The notes: a model not told the origin generated them from the sequence alone. DNA of 64,000 bases from Shewanella canadensis (GCF_003966225.1 NZ_RXNU01000002.1:62001-126000); one strand, 5' to 3'; positions 1 to 9,514 are shown, counted from the first letter of the stretch. Made by a program: numbers and translations.

Positions 1-230
1 TGGCCACACCAGGTGTTCCAAAAGACCAGATAGACTGACTGCTTCCCCTTAAACTCACTAAGTTTGAAAGGAGCATTATCGATTTGATTGATGGTGAAGT
101 TTGGTGCTATCTCCCCCACTTTTAACGGCTCGGCATTAACTGACAGGCTAAGGTTAAAAACAAGAATCAGAGCCAGGCTCCTGATAACCAAAGAACTTAG
201 TTCAGATAATGATGAAATGACTCTACCCAT
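1..230 (-). CDS. TlpA-like thioredoxin family protein, C-terminus cut by window edge
   Basis: Only the first ~76 residues are present. A hydrophobic N-terminal signal segment (about residues 15-34, ending near VNAEP) precedes a redoxin-type start, and the visible part ends at WNTWCG, the beginning of a WCxxC thioredoxin active site. This indicates an exported thiol-disulfide oxidoreductase of the TlpA/ResA type. The ATG at 230 has a GGGGA purine stretch 6-10 bases upstream. It is divergent from the flavoenzyme at 461. Its substrate is not visible; cytochrome maturation or general periplasmic thiol reduction are both possible. The family call is from the partial motif only. Confidence 0.7.
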   Translation of the reverse strand, partial: MGRVISSLSELSSLVIRSLALILVFNLSLSVNAEPLKVGEIAPNFTINQIDNAPFKLSEFKGKQSVYLVFWNTWCG

Positions 231-460
231 GCGACGTTCCCCAACTCAATAACGAATACGGTTTCATATCAGGCCTCGACCACCTTATCACTATAGGATA
301 AACACCAAAACCGACAACTTTACAGCTACATTGAATTAACAGACCGTGTTCTTCTACAAAATAATTCATGTTAAATCACTTTCTGGTTAAAACTTGATTG
401 AGAACAAGATTTAACCGCCCACCCAAGGTAGTTTGTCACCATTGACTCCCCCGGACACTG

Positions 461-1843
461 ATGATGAAACCAGAAACTAATCGAAATGAAAACAAAGAGG
501 TGGCCGTGATAGGCGGCGGAATTATCGGACTCTGTAGCGCTTATTACCTACACAAGGCTGGTAGGTCGGTGGTAGTCATAGATAAAGGAGAGATTGGCAA
601 GGCCTGCTCTTTCGGTAACGCCGGCTATATCACGCCCAGTCACTTCGTTCCGCTGGCGGCGCCGGGTATGATACAAAAAGGCTTAAAGTGGATGTTAAAC
701 CCTCAGAGCCCCTTCTTCGTGCGCCCGAGCCTCAATCTCGACTTTTTACTCTGGCTCTGGTCCTTCTCTAAAAAATGCACCAAGCAACACACATTAAATA
801 GCCAAGAGGCCATCTTAGATATCAACCTTAAGTCTTTAGCCCTCTATGAAGAGCTCAATGCTGAAGATGCCCTTGAATTTCAGTTTTATCAGAAAGGTCT
901 GTTAATGCTCTATAAGACAGATAAAGGGTTAAAGGAGGAGGCCGAAACCGTCAAGCAGGCCAACAGACTGGGCCTTAATGCAAAGATGCTCAGCCCAATT
1001 GAGCTTAAATGTTTAGAACCCAATATCGACTTCGATGTCATCGGGGCCGCCCATTACCCGGAAGATGCACACATCGCCCCCTATGAGTTACTCAGCAGTT
1101 TAAGAGCCTATCTTGAAGCCGGGGGGGTTGAGTTTATCGAACACGCAGAGGTCACTTCCTTTAATACCAAATTCCTCTCTAGCGGTGATTCACCTGCCGA
1201 TAGTTCCGAACCAAACACGATCGTCTCGGCGCACTATACCAAGGGAGCAGAAAAGGGGGTTATTAGCGCCGATGAGTTTATTCTTGCCAATGGCGCCTGG
1301 TCAGGACAAATGGGCAAGACCTTAGGGTTGAAGCTCCCCGTTCAGGCGGGGAAAGGGATCAGCATCACCTTAAATAACGTGCCCAATAAGCAACATGCTC
1401 ACGCGACTTTCGACTGTAAAACCCCCTTCATTCTCAGCGAGGCTAAAGTCGCGGTCACGCCATTTAACAATGAGATCCGCTTCGGCGGCACGATGGAGCT
1501 GGGGGTACTGGCCAATCAGGAGCGAAGAGGCATCAGCCAGAACAGGATTAAGGGATTACTAAAGTCAGCTGGTCGTTATCTGCCCGCATTCAAGGCTGAA
1601 CATATCGACCAAAGCCAATTCTGGTCCGGCTTCAGGCCCTGCTCTCCCGATGGATTACCTATCATAGGTCGCTGTCACCCATACACTAACCTGACGGTAT
1701 CTACGGGGCATGCCATGATGGGACTTAGTCTGGGCCCTATCTCCGGCAAACTGGTGAGTGAGATAATCACAGGCTCAAAAACCAGCGTCAACCTCGGCCC
1801 TTTCGATCCCAATAGATTTCACAGCGAAGGCAAAATAGCTTAA
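461..1843 (+). CDS. FAD-dependent D-amino-acid dehydrogenase-like oxidoreductase (DadA/DAO family)
   Basis: The 460-residue protein opens with a Rossmann dinucleotide-binding motif (VAVIGGGIIG, residues 14-23) followed by an acidic strand end (VVVIDKG) and the SFGNAGYI segment seen in DadA-like enzymes. A C-terminal GHAMMGLSLGP segment matches the second flavin-contacting motif of the DAO fold. Length fits the family (about 410-460). Such enzymes oxidise D-amino acids or imino acids such as hydroxyproline and pass electrons to the quinone pool. The specific substrate cannot be read here. Two ATG codons stand in tandem (461, 464) with only a weak upstream GGA. The small membrane-anchored protein at 1889 follows after 45 bases and may be cotranscribed. 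Confidence 0.85.
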   Translation: MMKPETNRNENKEVAVIGGGIIGLCSAYYLHKAGRSVVVIDKGEIGKACSFGNAGYITPSHFVPLAAPGMIQKGLKWMLNPQSPFFVRPSLNLDFLLWLWSFSKKCTKQHTLNSQEAILDINLKSLALYEELNAEDALEFQFYQKGLLMLYKTDKGLKEEAETVKQANRLGLNAKMLSPIELKCLEPNIDFDVIGAAHYPEDAHIAPYELLSSLRAYLEAGGVEFIEHAEVTSFNTKFLSSGDSPADSSEPNTIVSAHYTKGAEKGVISADEFILANGAWSGQMGKTLGLKLPVQAGKGISITLNNVPNKQHAHATFDCKTPFILSEAKVAVTPFNNEIRFGGTMELGVLANQERRGISQNRIKGLLKSAGRYLPAFKAEHIDQSQFWSGFRPCSPDGLPIIGRCHPYTNLTVSTGHAMMGLSLGPISGKLVSEIITGSKTSVNLGPFDPNRFHSEGKIA

Positions 1844-1888
1844 TCTGGAGATGTCATCATCACAGCGACTCATCGCAGCGAAATAGGT

Positions 1889-2254
1889 ATGAAGAGAAGA
1901 ATCGCGTTCGGCCTCTGTTTACTCATAATGATAAGCGCCATCGCTTATCATTTCCTGTCTCCCAAAGTCGTGGTTGATAACCAGTCTGATAAAAGCTACT
2001 CGGCGTTAAATTTCTCTTTCCCATCGAACGACCTCTCCTTCTCGGCCATCAAACCGAGAAGCCACCAAACGATCTACTTCTCCCCACAAAAGCAAATTGG
2101 ATTGATTACCTACCAACTCCTCTCTAATTCAGGTGATACAGTGGCACAAGGCCAACTAAGTTACATAGGCGACGAGAGTCCATTGGCAGAGCTAGGTACG
2201 ACACTCAACTTCACCATTAATGAAAACTATGAGATTAGTTTCAAAACCGATTAG
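1889..2254 (+). CDS. Small exported or membrane-anchored protein of unknown function
   Basis: A 121-residue protein with a basic start (MKRR) and one hydrophobic segment (about residues 5-23), so it is probably anchored in the inner membrane with a periplasmic beta-rich remainder. I recognise no family. A weak AGG lies just before the ATG. It follows the D-amino-acid dehydrogenase-like gene at short distance in the same direction, and faces the scsD gene convergently. Confidence 0.6.
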   Translation: MKRRIAFGLCLLIMISAIAYHFLSPKVVVDNQSDKSYSALNFSFPSNDLSFSAIKPRSHQTIYFSPQKQIGLITYQLLSNSGDTVAQGQLSYIGDESPLAELGTTLNFTINENYEISFKTD

Positions 2255-2334
2255 AAATAGAGGTAGAGGTAGATGCGGTGATCGATATTGACCACCGCAT
2301 CGATTAGCTAAAAACAGGAACAGAAAAGCTTTTT

Positions 2335-2877
2335 TTACCCGGTAAATAGCATTCGCCACCACATGCCCGGCAGACTGGTAAACCCGGTGGTGTAATGTTT
2401 AAGCTCGCCATCTTTGAATACCATTATGGTCGGCGTCAGTTGTACCGACCAGTCTCTGGCAATGTCATTGCTCGAGTCATTAATCACCTCAAAATCATAC
2501 TCTTTGTGCTTGAGATATTTGACCATCTTGTCATCGGCTCCCGAATTCATCGCGACCGTGACGACCGGATATGTCGTCGCCAGAACATCCACTGCGGGGC
2601 TAACGAAATTACACACAGGGCACCAGGTGCCCCAGAAGTACACTAATACAGCCTGGTCTTTACTCAAGGCGGCGATATCTAGGCTCTCCCCTTTCAGGCT
2701 AATCCCCGAGATATTGGGAAGATCGTCTCTGGGGATATCTTTGCCTCGCCACATATCGAGACCCGCGCTGAACACCATGGAAAACAGTATCAAGAGAGCA
2801 AGCTGCCTCCCCCAGCCCAGAACTCGCTTGAAAAAAGTCGGCTTAAGCTCAGTATCAGTATTACTCTTATCGTTCAT
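2335..2877 (-). CDS. scsD: ScsD-like membrane-anchored thioredoxin-fold protein
   Basis: A 180-residue protein with one N-terminal membrane anchor (about residues 24-40) and a periplasmic thioredoxin-like domain carrying GTWCPVC (Cys86/Cys89) and a cis-proline TPT segment. This matches ScsD, the TlpA-like member of the suppressor-of-copper-sensitivity system. It is the last gene of the order scsB-scsC-scsD. ATG 2877 is preferred over GTG 2883 because GGGGGAG lies 7 bases upstream of the ATG and almost touches the GTG. ScsD is thought to act in periplasmic thiol redox protection, receiving electrons from ScsB; that role is from the family. Confidence 0.85.
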   Translation of the reverse strand: MNDKSNTDTELKPTFFKRVLGWGRQLALLILFSMVFSAGLDMWRGKDIPRDDLPNISGISLKGESLDIAALSKDQAVLVYFWGTWCPVCNFVSPAVDVLATTYPVVTVAMNSGADDKMVKYLKHKEYDFEVINDSSNDIARDWSVQLTPTIMVFKDGELKHYTTGFTSLPGMWWRMLFTG

Positions 2878-2896
2878 CGCCACTCTCCCCCAGCCC

Positions 2897-3715
2897 TTAT
2901 CCCTTAGCCTGGATCACTTCTTCAAGCTGCTCTTTTAGCACCTCATAAGTGACCAATCCCGGAATAACCGTGTCTCCAAATATCATGCTCGGCGTACCAC
3001 TTAGCCCTAAATCTCTCATCAAGGAGACATTATCACGCACAACTTTAACTACCCGATCATCACTCTTAGTTAACCACTGCTCGGTATCCGTTAGCTTAGC
3101 CACCTTAGCGATAGCATCGGTGTCGAGTCTGCGTGGGCTGGACATCAACATATCCTTCAACGCGAGGTATTTGTCAGGCTCGTTAAGCCATACTTTTTGT
3201 GCCAGCTCGACCGCCTTTTGAGAGCCTTCACCCTGCAGTGGCACCATCTTAGTGATGACTCTTAGTTGTGGATAATCTTCGATTAATTTGTCCAGTGAAG
3301 GCTCGAGTTTCTTACAGTATGGACAGTTAAAGTCGGTAAAATAGACCATAGTGATGGCTGGATTTTCGGCACCTTTCCACGGGTCGGTTTGGGTCTCAAA
3401 TAATCCCGCGTGATGCAGCTCAACCAGACTACCTCTGGCCTGGCTCATCTGATCCTCTTCACGCATCTGTAATGCAATAATGGCCTCCTTTAACAGCTCA
3501 GGATCGTTGACCAATGCATCTTCAACAATCGCCCTGATCTCCAATTTTTGCTCATCGGTAAAACTACTATGGTCGGCGTGAGCAAGCTGACTCATCATCA
3601 ACTGTGATGAGAGAAAAAATACAGAACCGGCAACGGTGGCCAGCATGGCAAATTTAGCCTTACGGGATTGAAACAGCATATCGGTAACGCGATTAAAACT
3701 TGATAGAACTTTCAT
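2897..3715 (-). CDS. scsC: ScsC-like DsbA/DsbG-family thiol isomerase
   Basis: A 272-residue exported protein with a signal-type hydrophobic segment (about residues 23-47), a charged helical stretch (about 50-98) and a DsbA-like thioredoxin fold with FNCPYCKK (Cys131/Cys134) and a cis-Pro GTPS segment. The helical N-terminal stalk resembles the trimerisation region of Proteus-type ScsC, so an oligomeric isomerase is plausible. Family role: periplasmic disulfide shuffling and protection during copper or oxidative stress, kept reduced by ScsB. Start 3715 has AGGA 5-8 bases upstream; a longer frame upstream lacks such support. It sits about 19 bases before scsD. Confidence 0.87.
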   Translation of the reverse strand: MKVLSSFNRVTDMLFQSRKAKFAMLATVAGSVFFLSSQLMMSQLAHADHSSFTDEQKLEIRAIVEDALVNDPELLKEAIIALQMREEDQMSQARGSLVELHHAGLFETQTDPWKGAENPAITMVYFTDFNCPYCKKLEPSLDKLIEDYPQLRVITKMVPLQGEGSQKAVELAQKVWLNEPDKYLALKDMLMSSPRRLDTDAIAKVAKLTDTEQWLTKSDDRVVKVVRDNVSLMRDLGLSGTPSMIFGDTVIPGLVTYEVLKEQLEEVIQAKG

Positions 3716-3826
3716 GATTTTCCTTTGGTATGCAGGACTGATGAAAAGCCCTGCACACACGATAGGTTCAGTTTAACGATTGAAGATGAATAACGTTATG
3801 AGATCTCACACCTTAAAGAAGCAGGG

Positions 3827-5953
3827 CTAGTCATATCTGAGCTGTCCGGAGTCCGTGTCACCCACAGCGGGCGTCGCCGCTATCGCCCTCGAAGAGGCAC
3901 GCTCAATCGCCGATAGCACCTCATTGGTACTCAAAATTTCAGGTAGCTCTATCCCCTGAGGCGCATTGGGGCCATAGACCACATTAAAAGGCACACCGAA
4001 GCGATTATGACTCTGCAGGTACTTAGTGATAGGAGCCGATGGCTTAGTCCAATCCCCCTTCATAATCACCATATCCGCTTGCTTGAGTGAGCTATAAACA
4101 GGGTCTTGCAGTATCACTCCTGCCTTATTGGCCTTACAGGTGATGCACCAGTCAGCCGTCACATCGACAAACACCGTTTTGCCCTGTGCGACCTGTTGAG
4201 CGATCCCGGCTTCACTCAAAGGCGTCCAGACTAAGTCTGTGGGCAAAGGTCTGGCCCACTGCTCAGAGGTCATAAAGGCGGTAACGGCACTGAATAATAT
4301 GCCCAGACTAATGCTGGCTATCACGGCGGCACTGCCATGTTTCTTTGCCATAAAGACAAAAAACATCAGCACCAATAACCCGGCGAATACCCACAAAATG
4401 CTAGAAGCGATAAAATTACTCAGCAGAGTGATTAACCACAGGCTGGTTATTAGCAACATGACCGAGAAGAACACCTTAACGATATTCATCCAACGACCGG
4501 GTTTAGGGAAGTAGTTCGCCACCTGCGGAAACAGAGCAACCAGCAGCCAAGGCAACGCCATCCCGACGGCAAGCGCAGTAAAGATAACAAACAAACTGAG
4601 CGTATCGGCACCCAAGGCAAAGGCGACCGCAGTCCCTAAGAAAGGGGCACTACAGGGCGTCGCCAACAGGGTCGCAAACATCCCCTGCAGGAAATGGCCC
4701 CGGTTATTGTTACCACCTGTGGTCGCCAGTTTGGTCTGCAGACTGGAGGGCAGGTTGATCTCAAATGTGCCGAGCATATTGAGGGCAAAGATTGAGGTCA
4801 CGATAGCCATAAAGCCGATAAACCAAGGGTTCTGGAACTGAATGCCCCAACCAATCGCCTGTCCGGTGAATTTAAGCACTAAGATGAATCCGGCCAGCAG
4901 CCAGAAAGAGACTAAGATACCCAATGCCGATGCAATAAACTGCTGACGGATCTCGTTGCGCTTTAGTTCAGGTGCGGCGATAACCGTACTTAACTTCATG
5001 CCGAGTACAGGCAGTACACAGGGCATAACATTCAGTATCAGGCCACCAAGCAGCGCGATAAATAACACCTTAATGAGTGAAATATCATCCTCAATAATCT
5101 GAGTCGGTATCACTTCATTTGAATACTCAAAAGCCTGTTCACTATCGACGACCGTGACATTAAGCGTTTTGCCAAGCACCTCCGAAGCCCCTAACCAGCT
5201 CTTACCATCGAAGGTGGCAATGAGCTTAGTCGGCCCACTGTCACTCTCTTTCTCTTTAAGGGAGCTAAGGGTAAATACCGTATCGGGCTCGCCATCGATC
5301 AAGAGTTGAGGCTGTCGCCATTGACCCGCATCGAGCTCAACTTGCAGCTTGCTTTTCGCACTGTCCCAACCGATTTTAATTTGTGTTCCTACGCCATTTC
5401 CGACCTTCTGCGGTACCTTAGACACGGCTTTGTTATAGGTAAACATCGCCTCACTGTCGGCCCTCAACTCACTGGGAGTCACATCCAGTGATACCTCATA
5501 ATCGGTCAGCACACAGATGGTAGTGCATGATGACAGGGTGACCTTGCCTCTCAATTGAGCGACATCATCACTATCATTTACGGTCAACAGCAGAGGAAAG
5601 CTTACATGATGCTTATAGCCCCAGGTTTGCAGCCCCAGCAGCGAGAAATGCTCAGGTACCGGCCATGACCAGTCGACACGCTTTAAATTGGTCGACTTGT
5701 CCCATTTGATGCCAGGTGCTATCCCGCCCTCACCCGGGCTACGCCAATAGGTTTTCCAATCATCTTCTAACTTAACCTCCAGTACGGCAGGCATGGTTTT
5801 ATTGACTGAGTCAAACTCCCCGGTCAACATCAACCTCAGTTTCACCGGAGGATGGTTAGGGTTTTCAATCCAGGGGGTGGATTGCGCAAACGCCGAGCTC
5901 GATAACAGAATCAAACAGAGCGCGAATAGATTTTTTAGATACTTCAAGTTCAT
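3827..5953 (-). CDS. scsB: ScsB/DsbD-like thiol:disulfide electron transporter
   Basis: A 708-residue inner-membrane protein in three parts: signal peptide and an N-terminal periplasmic DsbD-alpha-like region with a paired-cysteine segment (SSCTTICV); a central multi-helix DsbD domain with membrane cysteines (MPCVLPVLG and ATPCSAPFLG); and a C-terminal thioredoxin domain with DWCITCK. This is the layout of ScsB, which carries electrons from cytoplasmic thioredoxin to ScsC and ScsD. The start at 5953 (MNLKYLK) has GGA 6 bases upstream; 5959 is an alternative. It is first of the recognised scs genes, with a 111-base gap before scsC. Confidence 0.9.
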   Translation of the reverse strand: MNLKYLKNLFALCLILLSSSAFAQSTPWIENPNHPPVKLRLMLTGEFDSVNKTMPAVLEVKLEDDWKTYWRSPGEGGIAPGIKWDKSTNLKRVDWSWPVPEHFSLLGLQTWGYKHHVSFPLLLTVNDSDDVAQLRGKVTLSSCTTICVLTDYEVSLDVTPSELRADSEAMFTYNKAVSKVPQKVGNGVGTQIKIGWDSAKSKLQVELDAGQWRQPQLLIDGEPDTVFTLSSLKEKESDSGPTKLIATFDGKSWLGASEVLGKTLNVTVVDSEQAFEYSNEVIPTQIIEDDISLIKVLFIALLGGLILNVMPCVLPVLGMKLSTVIAAPELKRNEIRQQFIASALGILVSFWLLAGFILVLKFTGQAIGWGIQFQNPWFIGFMAIVTSIFALNMLGTFEINLPSSLQTKLATTGGNNNRGHFLQGMFATLLATPCSAPFLGTAVAFALGADTLSLFVIFTALAVGMALPWLLVALFPQVANYFPKPGRWMNIVKVFFSVMLLITSLWLITLLSNFIASSILWVFAGLLVLMFFVFMAKKHGSAAVIASISLGILFSAVTAFMTSEQWARPLPTDLVWTPLSEAGIAQQVAQGKTVFVDVTADWCITCKANKAGVILQDPVYSSLKQADMVIMKGDWTKPSAPITKYLQSHNRFGVPFNVVYGPNAPQGIELPEILSTNEVLSAIERASSRAIAATPAVGDTDSGQLRYD

Positions 5954-6131
5954 CTCCATTCCGTAGCGAATACAGAACAAGCAGAATAAATCCAATCGAC
6001 GAGACTGGCCTTAAATAAACATACACTTAATAACAAGTGACTAATAAAAAAGCTTATATAGCAGGAACGACTAACAATTCGGGTCACAGGCAATAATACC
6101 CACAGGTATCAGAAAGTGACTCGAACCGGTT

Positions 6132-6731
6132 CTACTCCTGAAAGCGACAGAGTGTAAGATGAAGTCGCCGATATCTGACGAATGAGACTTTCTTGGGTAC
6201 CCGATTTAATACCCTGACAAACGAAGGAGAGAGAGGAAGCAGAAACAGCAAGACTAACAGCGCTATGGCACTGGTGTCTTCCAGACATAAACGCATCGAC
6301 TTTTCAGAGAGTTCACAGCGCTTAAACTCGAAGCTTTCGGCCTGAGAAGAGCTGGCCTCGGATGAGTTTGTACCAGAGAGCGCGGCATCAGACAGAGCTA
6401 CATCGGATAAAGGGCTCTGGGATAAACCAGAACTAGACTCATTATCGCCTTCGATAGCACCGGGCTTTTTAGCACTGGGCTTAAAGGCTGCACTATACAG
6501 CACAGATAACGGCCCGGCCGTCTCTCCTTGTGCTCTCTCTAAATTAAGAGCCAAGTTGAATAATCCACTATTTTGAGCCAGACAAAACAGAGTTAAGATA
6601 GTGACCACTATCGCCGTCCATTTGGTTTCAGAGCGCTTAGCAAACGGCTTAGTGATGGTCCTCTCCTGAAAAATAAATAGGTAATATTTGCTGCATGATG
6701 ATATGACCGGACTTAGTCGAAAATAGTTCAT
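6132..6731 (-). CDS. Unrecognised membrane protein upstream of the scs operon
   Basis: A 199-residue open frame with two hydrophobic segments (about residues 38-53 and 154-168) joined by a Ser/Ala-rich low-complexity linker and a short cysteine-containing stretch (RCELSEKSMRLC). It ends 178 bases before scsB in the same direction, so it could supply the extra scs component found in some bacteria (scsA), but I cannot show homology. The ATG at 6731 gives a poor N-terminus. A good GGAGAGG lies near 6660, but no ATG, GTG or TTG follows it in frame, so the true start is unsure. Confidence 0.5.
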   Translation of the reverse strand: MNYFRLSPVISSCSKYYLFIFQERTITKPFAKRSETKWTAIVVTILTLFCLAQNSGLFNLALNLERAQGETAGPLSVLYSAAFKPSAKKPGAIEGDNESSSGLSQSPLSDVALSDAALSGTNSSEASSSQAESFEFKRCELSEKSMRLCLEDTSAIALLVLLFLLPLSPSFVRVLNRVPKKVSFVRYRRLHLTLCRFQE

Positions 6732-6986
6732 CTTAAACGGAACTTTCTCCTATTTATGGCCATGAGCGAACAAAAAAACAACGGTTGCAGAAATATTATC
6801 CATCGCTTAGGTTATCTTTAAAAGAGCATAAAAATTCAGCCATACCCACCTACATCCTGACTATTTATGCTCATTTGTCTCTAACTGGCCGTTAATCTAC
6901 TAAAATATATAGAAAAAGAGAACCGCTGACTCACCTGACATTGCAGTGAGTCACACCGCCGAGTGAAACTTTATCAAGGAGAAGGT

Positions 6987-8537
6987 ATGAGCAATCCTAT
7001 CGTTGCAGATAACAAACCCAAGAAAGTCGAGCTCACCAAAGGAAAAGAGTATTACTTCTGCGCCTGCGGCCGATCCAAGAAGCAACCTTTTTGCGATGGC
7101 TCCCACGCCGGTACCTCATTCAAACCCAAAGCCTTTACCGCCGAGCAAGACGGCGATGCCTATCTGTGTGCCTGCAAGCACACGGGCAACGCCCCATTTT
7201 GCGATGGCAGCCATAAACAGTTCACGGCTAAACAGGTCGGCACAGAAGGTCCTGGGCCGAGCGTAGCGCCCGATAAGGATAACGCCCCCGCAGCCAAAGC
7301 CACCATCGAGGAGCCTACCGTAGAGTTTATTCATCAGCTCGCCAGAGATGGGTTAACTAAGCTTGGCCATCACGGCCCCATGACCTCCATGGGGGTGCCC
7401 CGCCATGAACTGCCCCACTGGGATGATATTCAGATCATGACAGCGCAGATGGCGACCAAACCTCTACAGGAAGATGAAACCGTCTCCACCGAACTGATTA
7501 TCGGGCCACAGGCCAGAAAGCCTCTGAAACTGAAGATCCCCCTGTTTGTCTCTGACATGAGTTTCGGCGCACTCTCGGAAGAGGCTAAAACCGCGCTGGC
7601 GATAGGCGCCGAACTGGCGGGTACCGGGATCTGCTCGGGAGAGGGAGGCATGCTGCCCGAAGAGCAAGCCGCCAACCCCCGGTATTTTTACGAACTCGCC
7701 AGTGCGCAATTTGGTTATAGAGAGGAGCTACTGCATTCGATACAGGCTTTTCACTTTAAAGGCGGACAAGGCGCTAAAACAGGCACCGGCGGACACCTTC
7801 CCGGCATCAAGAACCAAGGCAAGATTTCACAGGTTAGGGGCATTCCCGAGGGAGAACCCGCGATATCTCCCCCCACCTTCAGAGAGCTGAAAAATTCATG
7901 CGACTTTAAACGCTTCGCGGATCGGGTGCGTGAAGTCAGCGGCGGTGTGCCCGTCGGCTTTAAACTCAGTGCCAACCATATCGAGCGGGATATTCAGTTT
8001 GCCCTCGATGCCACCGCCGATTACATCATACTCGACGGGCGCGGTGGTGGAACCGGCGCCGCCCCCGAGATGTTCAGAGACCATATCAGTGTCCCCACCA
8101 TTCCGGCCTTAGCCAGGGCCAGGCGTTATCTCGATGAACAAGGCGCTACAGGCAGAGTAACCCTGATCGTGACCGGTGGCCTTCGAGTGCCGATGGACTT
8201 CGTCAAAGCCATGGCCCTGGGCGCCGATGGTGTGGCTATCTCCAACAGTGCGATGCAATCTATCGGTTGCGTCGCGGCGCGCATGTGCAACACCAACAAC
8301 TGCCCTGCGGGTATAGCCACTCAAGATGCCAATCTGCGCCAACGCCTGAACGTGGACAAGTCATCACAACAACTGGCCAACTTCTTCAACGCTTCGATAG
8401 AGCTGATGCAGGTGATGGCCAGAGCCTGCGGACATAATAACTTGAGTGATTTCAACAAGGATGATCTGGCCACCTGGCACAGAGAGATGGCACTGTTATC
8501 CGGGATCAATTATGCGGGATTTACCCGCTTGGATTAA
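6987..8537 (+). CDS. CDGSH iron-sulfur / glutamate synthase-like FMN domain fusion protein
   Basis: A 516-residue protein. The first ~85 residues hold two CDGSH-type [2Fe-2S] motifs (each CxCxnCDGSH: CACGRSKKQPFCDGSH and CACKHTGNAPFCDGSH). The rest is the FMN-binding alpha/beta barrel of the glutamate synthase large subunit, including the GGQGAKTGTGGHLP and GRGGGTGAAP segments and a three-cysteine cluster (CVAARMCNTNNCPAGI) like the [3Fe-4S] site of GltB. No glutaminase domain is present. The protein is probably a cytoplasmic flavin/Fe-S oxidoreductase, substrate unknown. ATG 6987 has AAGGAGAAGG directly upstream; an earlier GTG at 6963 is less likely. It stands alone. Confidence 0.88.
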   Translation: MSNPIVADNKPKKVELTKGKEYYFCACGRSKKQPFCDGSHAGTSFKPKAFTAEQDGDAYLCACKHTGNAPFCDGSHKQFTAKQVGTEGPGPSVAPDKDNAPAAKATIEEPTVEFIHQLARDGLTKLGHHGPMTSMGVPRHELPHWDDIQIMTAQMATKPLQEDETVSTELIIGPQARKPLKLKIPLFVSDMSFGALSEEAKTALAIGAELAGTGICSGEGGMLPEEQAANPRYFYELASAQFGYREELLHSIQAFHFKGGQGAKTGTGGHLPGIKNQGKISQVRGIPEGEPAISPPTFRELKNSCDFKRFADRVREVSGGVPVGFKLSANHIERDIQFALDATADYIILDGRGGGTGAAPEMFRDHISVPTIPALARARRYLDEQGATGRVTLIVTGGLRVPMDFVKAMALGADGVAISNSAMQSIGCVAARMCNTNNCPAGIATQDANLRQRLNVDKSSQQLANFFNASIELMQVMARACGHNNLSDFNKDDLATWHREMALLSGINYAGFTRLD

Positions 8538-8869
8538 TAGAATGCCACTTCGTGGCCAGGAGTTCCTAGGTTCTGGTACCTGGGAACTCCTGACTTCTCT
8601 GTTCTATCTTCAGCTCTGTCTTAAACTCGTTACTCGAACCTCGCCACTTCTTAACTTCAGCTCTTTCTTGAACTCAGGGCTCGTACTTACCATCCGTTTT
8701 AACTGAAACCGTTAAAAAAAATATTCATCAGATTTTTCATATATAATTCAAACTAATGCACTCACAAACCAGAAATTCAGATTGCTCACGGTTCACTTGG
8801 GGTTGAATGGGGTGAGGAATTAACATACAATTATGAGCCATAACACCATATGAACCACAAGGAGACATA
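8538..8869. other. Intergenic stretch with degenerate low-complexity repeats
   Basis: No convincing gene. The first half contains imperfect pyrimidine-rich repeats (CAGCTCT, CTTGAACTC, ACTCGAACCTCG) and an inverted pair around AGTTCCTAGG ... CTGGGAACT near 8559-8590. Very similar text recurs at about 10800-10910 and 14335-14445. The second half is AT-rich and probably carries the promoter for the gene at 8870. Confidence 0.5.
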
Positions 8870-9514
8870 ATGGCGACCTATCTTTACACTCGGTTTTCTC
8901 CCAAGAATAAAGCGTATCAAGAGCAACTCGCTGCGATGACATCGTTAGCTCCTGAGGCTGAGCACTTTCAAGACAAAGTGCGTGGCGATGTTCCCCCAAT
9001 GGAACGAACAGCATTTAGCCAACTATTTAAGTCTCTCGAATCGGGTGATACGGTAATCATTTGGTGGCTGACTGAATTTGGTCATGATTTCAGTCAAACG
9101 CTGCAAGTCATTACCAGTTTGTTGGAAAAAGGGGTGATATTGCAGACCGCGTGTGAGCCACTGGCATTTGAACCAGATTCTCCTCATCGTCATGCTTTAC
9201 TAGCGCTGTTATCGGGTTACGGAAAAGTACAAACTCAGCGTCGCCTATTCGCCGCAGAACAAGGGCGAAAAGCACTCAAAGACAAACCTGAACTGTGGAA
9301 GCAGAAATTCTGCGGCAGACCTGCGGATAAAGAAAAGCATCAGCAGATCGCCGCATTGTTACTTGAGGGTCTGACTCTACAAAGTGTTGCAGAACAGTGC
9401 GACGTCAGCTTGTCTACGGTGAAACGGGTCAAAGCCAAGTTGAACACATTTGATGATGAAGGCAGCTTGAGACGAAGAGGCAAAACGCACTCATCTTCGG
9501 ATGATGCATCGTGA
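8870..9514 (+). CDS. Serine-recombinase-like protein with altered catalytic arginines and C-terminal HTH
   Basis: A 214-residue protein resembling the resolvase/invertase catalytic domain (YxRxS start, Arg8 and Ser10; Arg46 in ERTAF; LESGDTVIIWWL core) followed by a resolvase-style helix-turn-helix (about residues 160-190, LTLQSVAEQCDVSLSTVKRV). Where gamma-delta resolvase has LDRLGRD, this protein has LTEFGHD, so the positions of the two catalytic arginines (68 and 71) are Glu69 and His72. Recombination activity is therefore doubtful, and a DNA-binding regulatory role is an inference. AAGGAG precedes the ATG. The stop overlaps the GTG of the exporter gene by 4 bases, implying translational coupling. 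Confidence 0.75.
   Translation: MATYLYTRFSPKNKAYQEQLAAMTSLAPEAEHFQDKVRGDVPPMERTAFSQLFKSLESGDTVIIWWLTEFGHDFSQTLQVITSLLEKGVILQTACEPLAFEPDSPHRHALLALLSGYGKVQTQRRLFAAEQGRKALKDKPELWKQKFCGRPADKEKHQQIAALLLEGLTLQSVAEQCDVSLSTVKRVKAKLNTFDDEGSLRRRGKTHSSSDDAS

Noticed and set aside
2414..2938. 174-residue plus-strand frame opposite scsD
   Set aside because: Antisense shadow of the thioredoxin-fold ScsD gene, with no family likeness.
8870..9514. Active phage or transposon resolvase with nearby att sites
   Set aside because: The catalytic arginine positions are altered and no flanking inverted or direct repeats of an element were seen.
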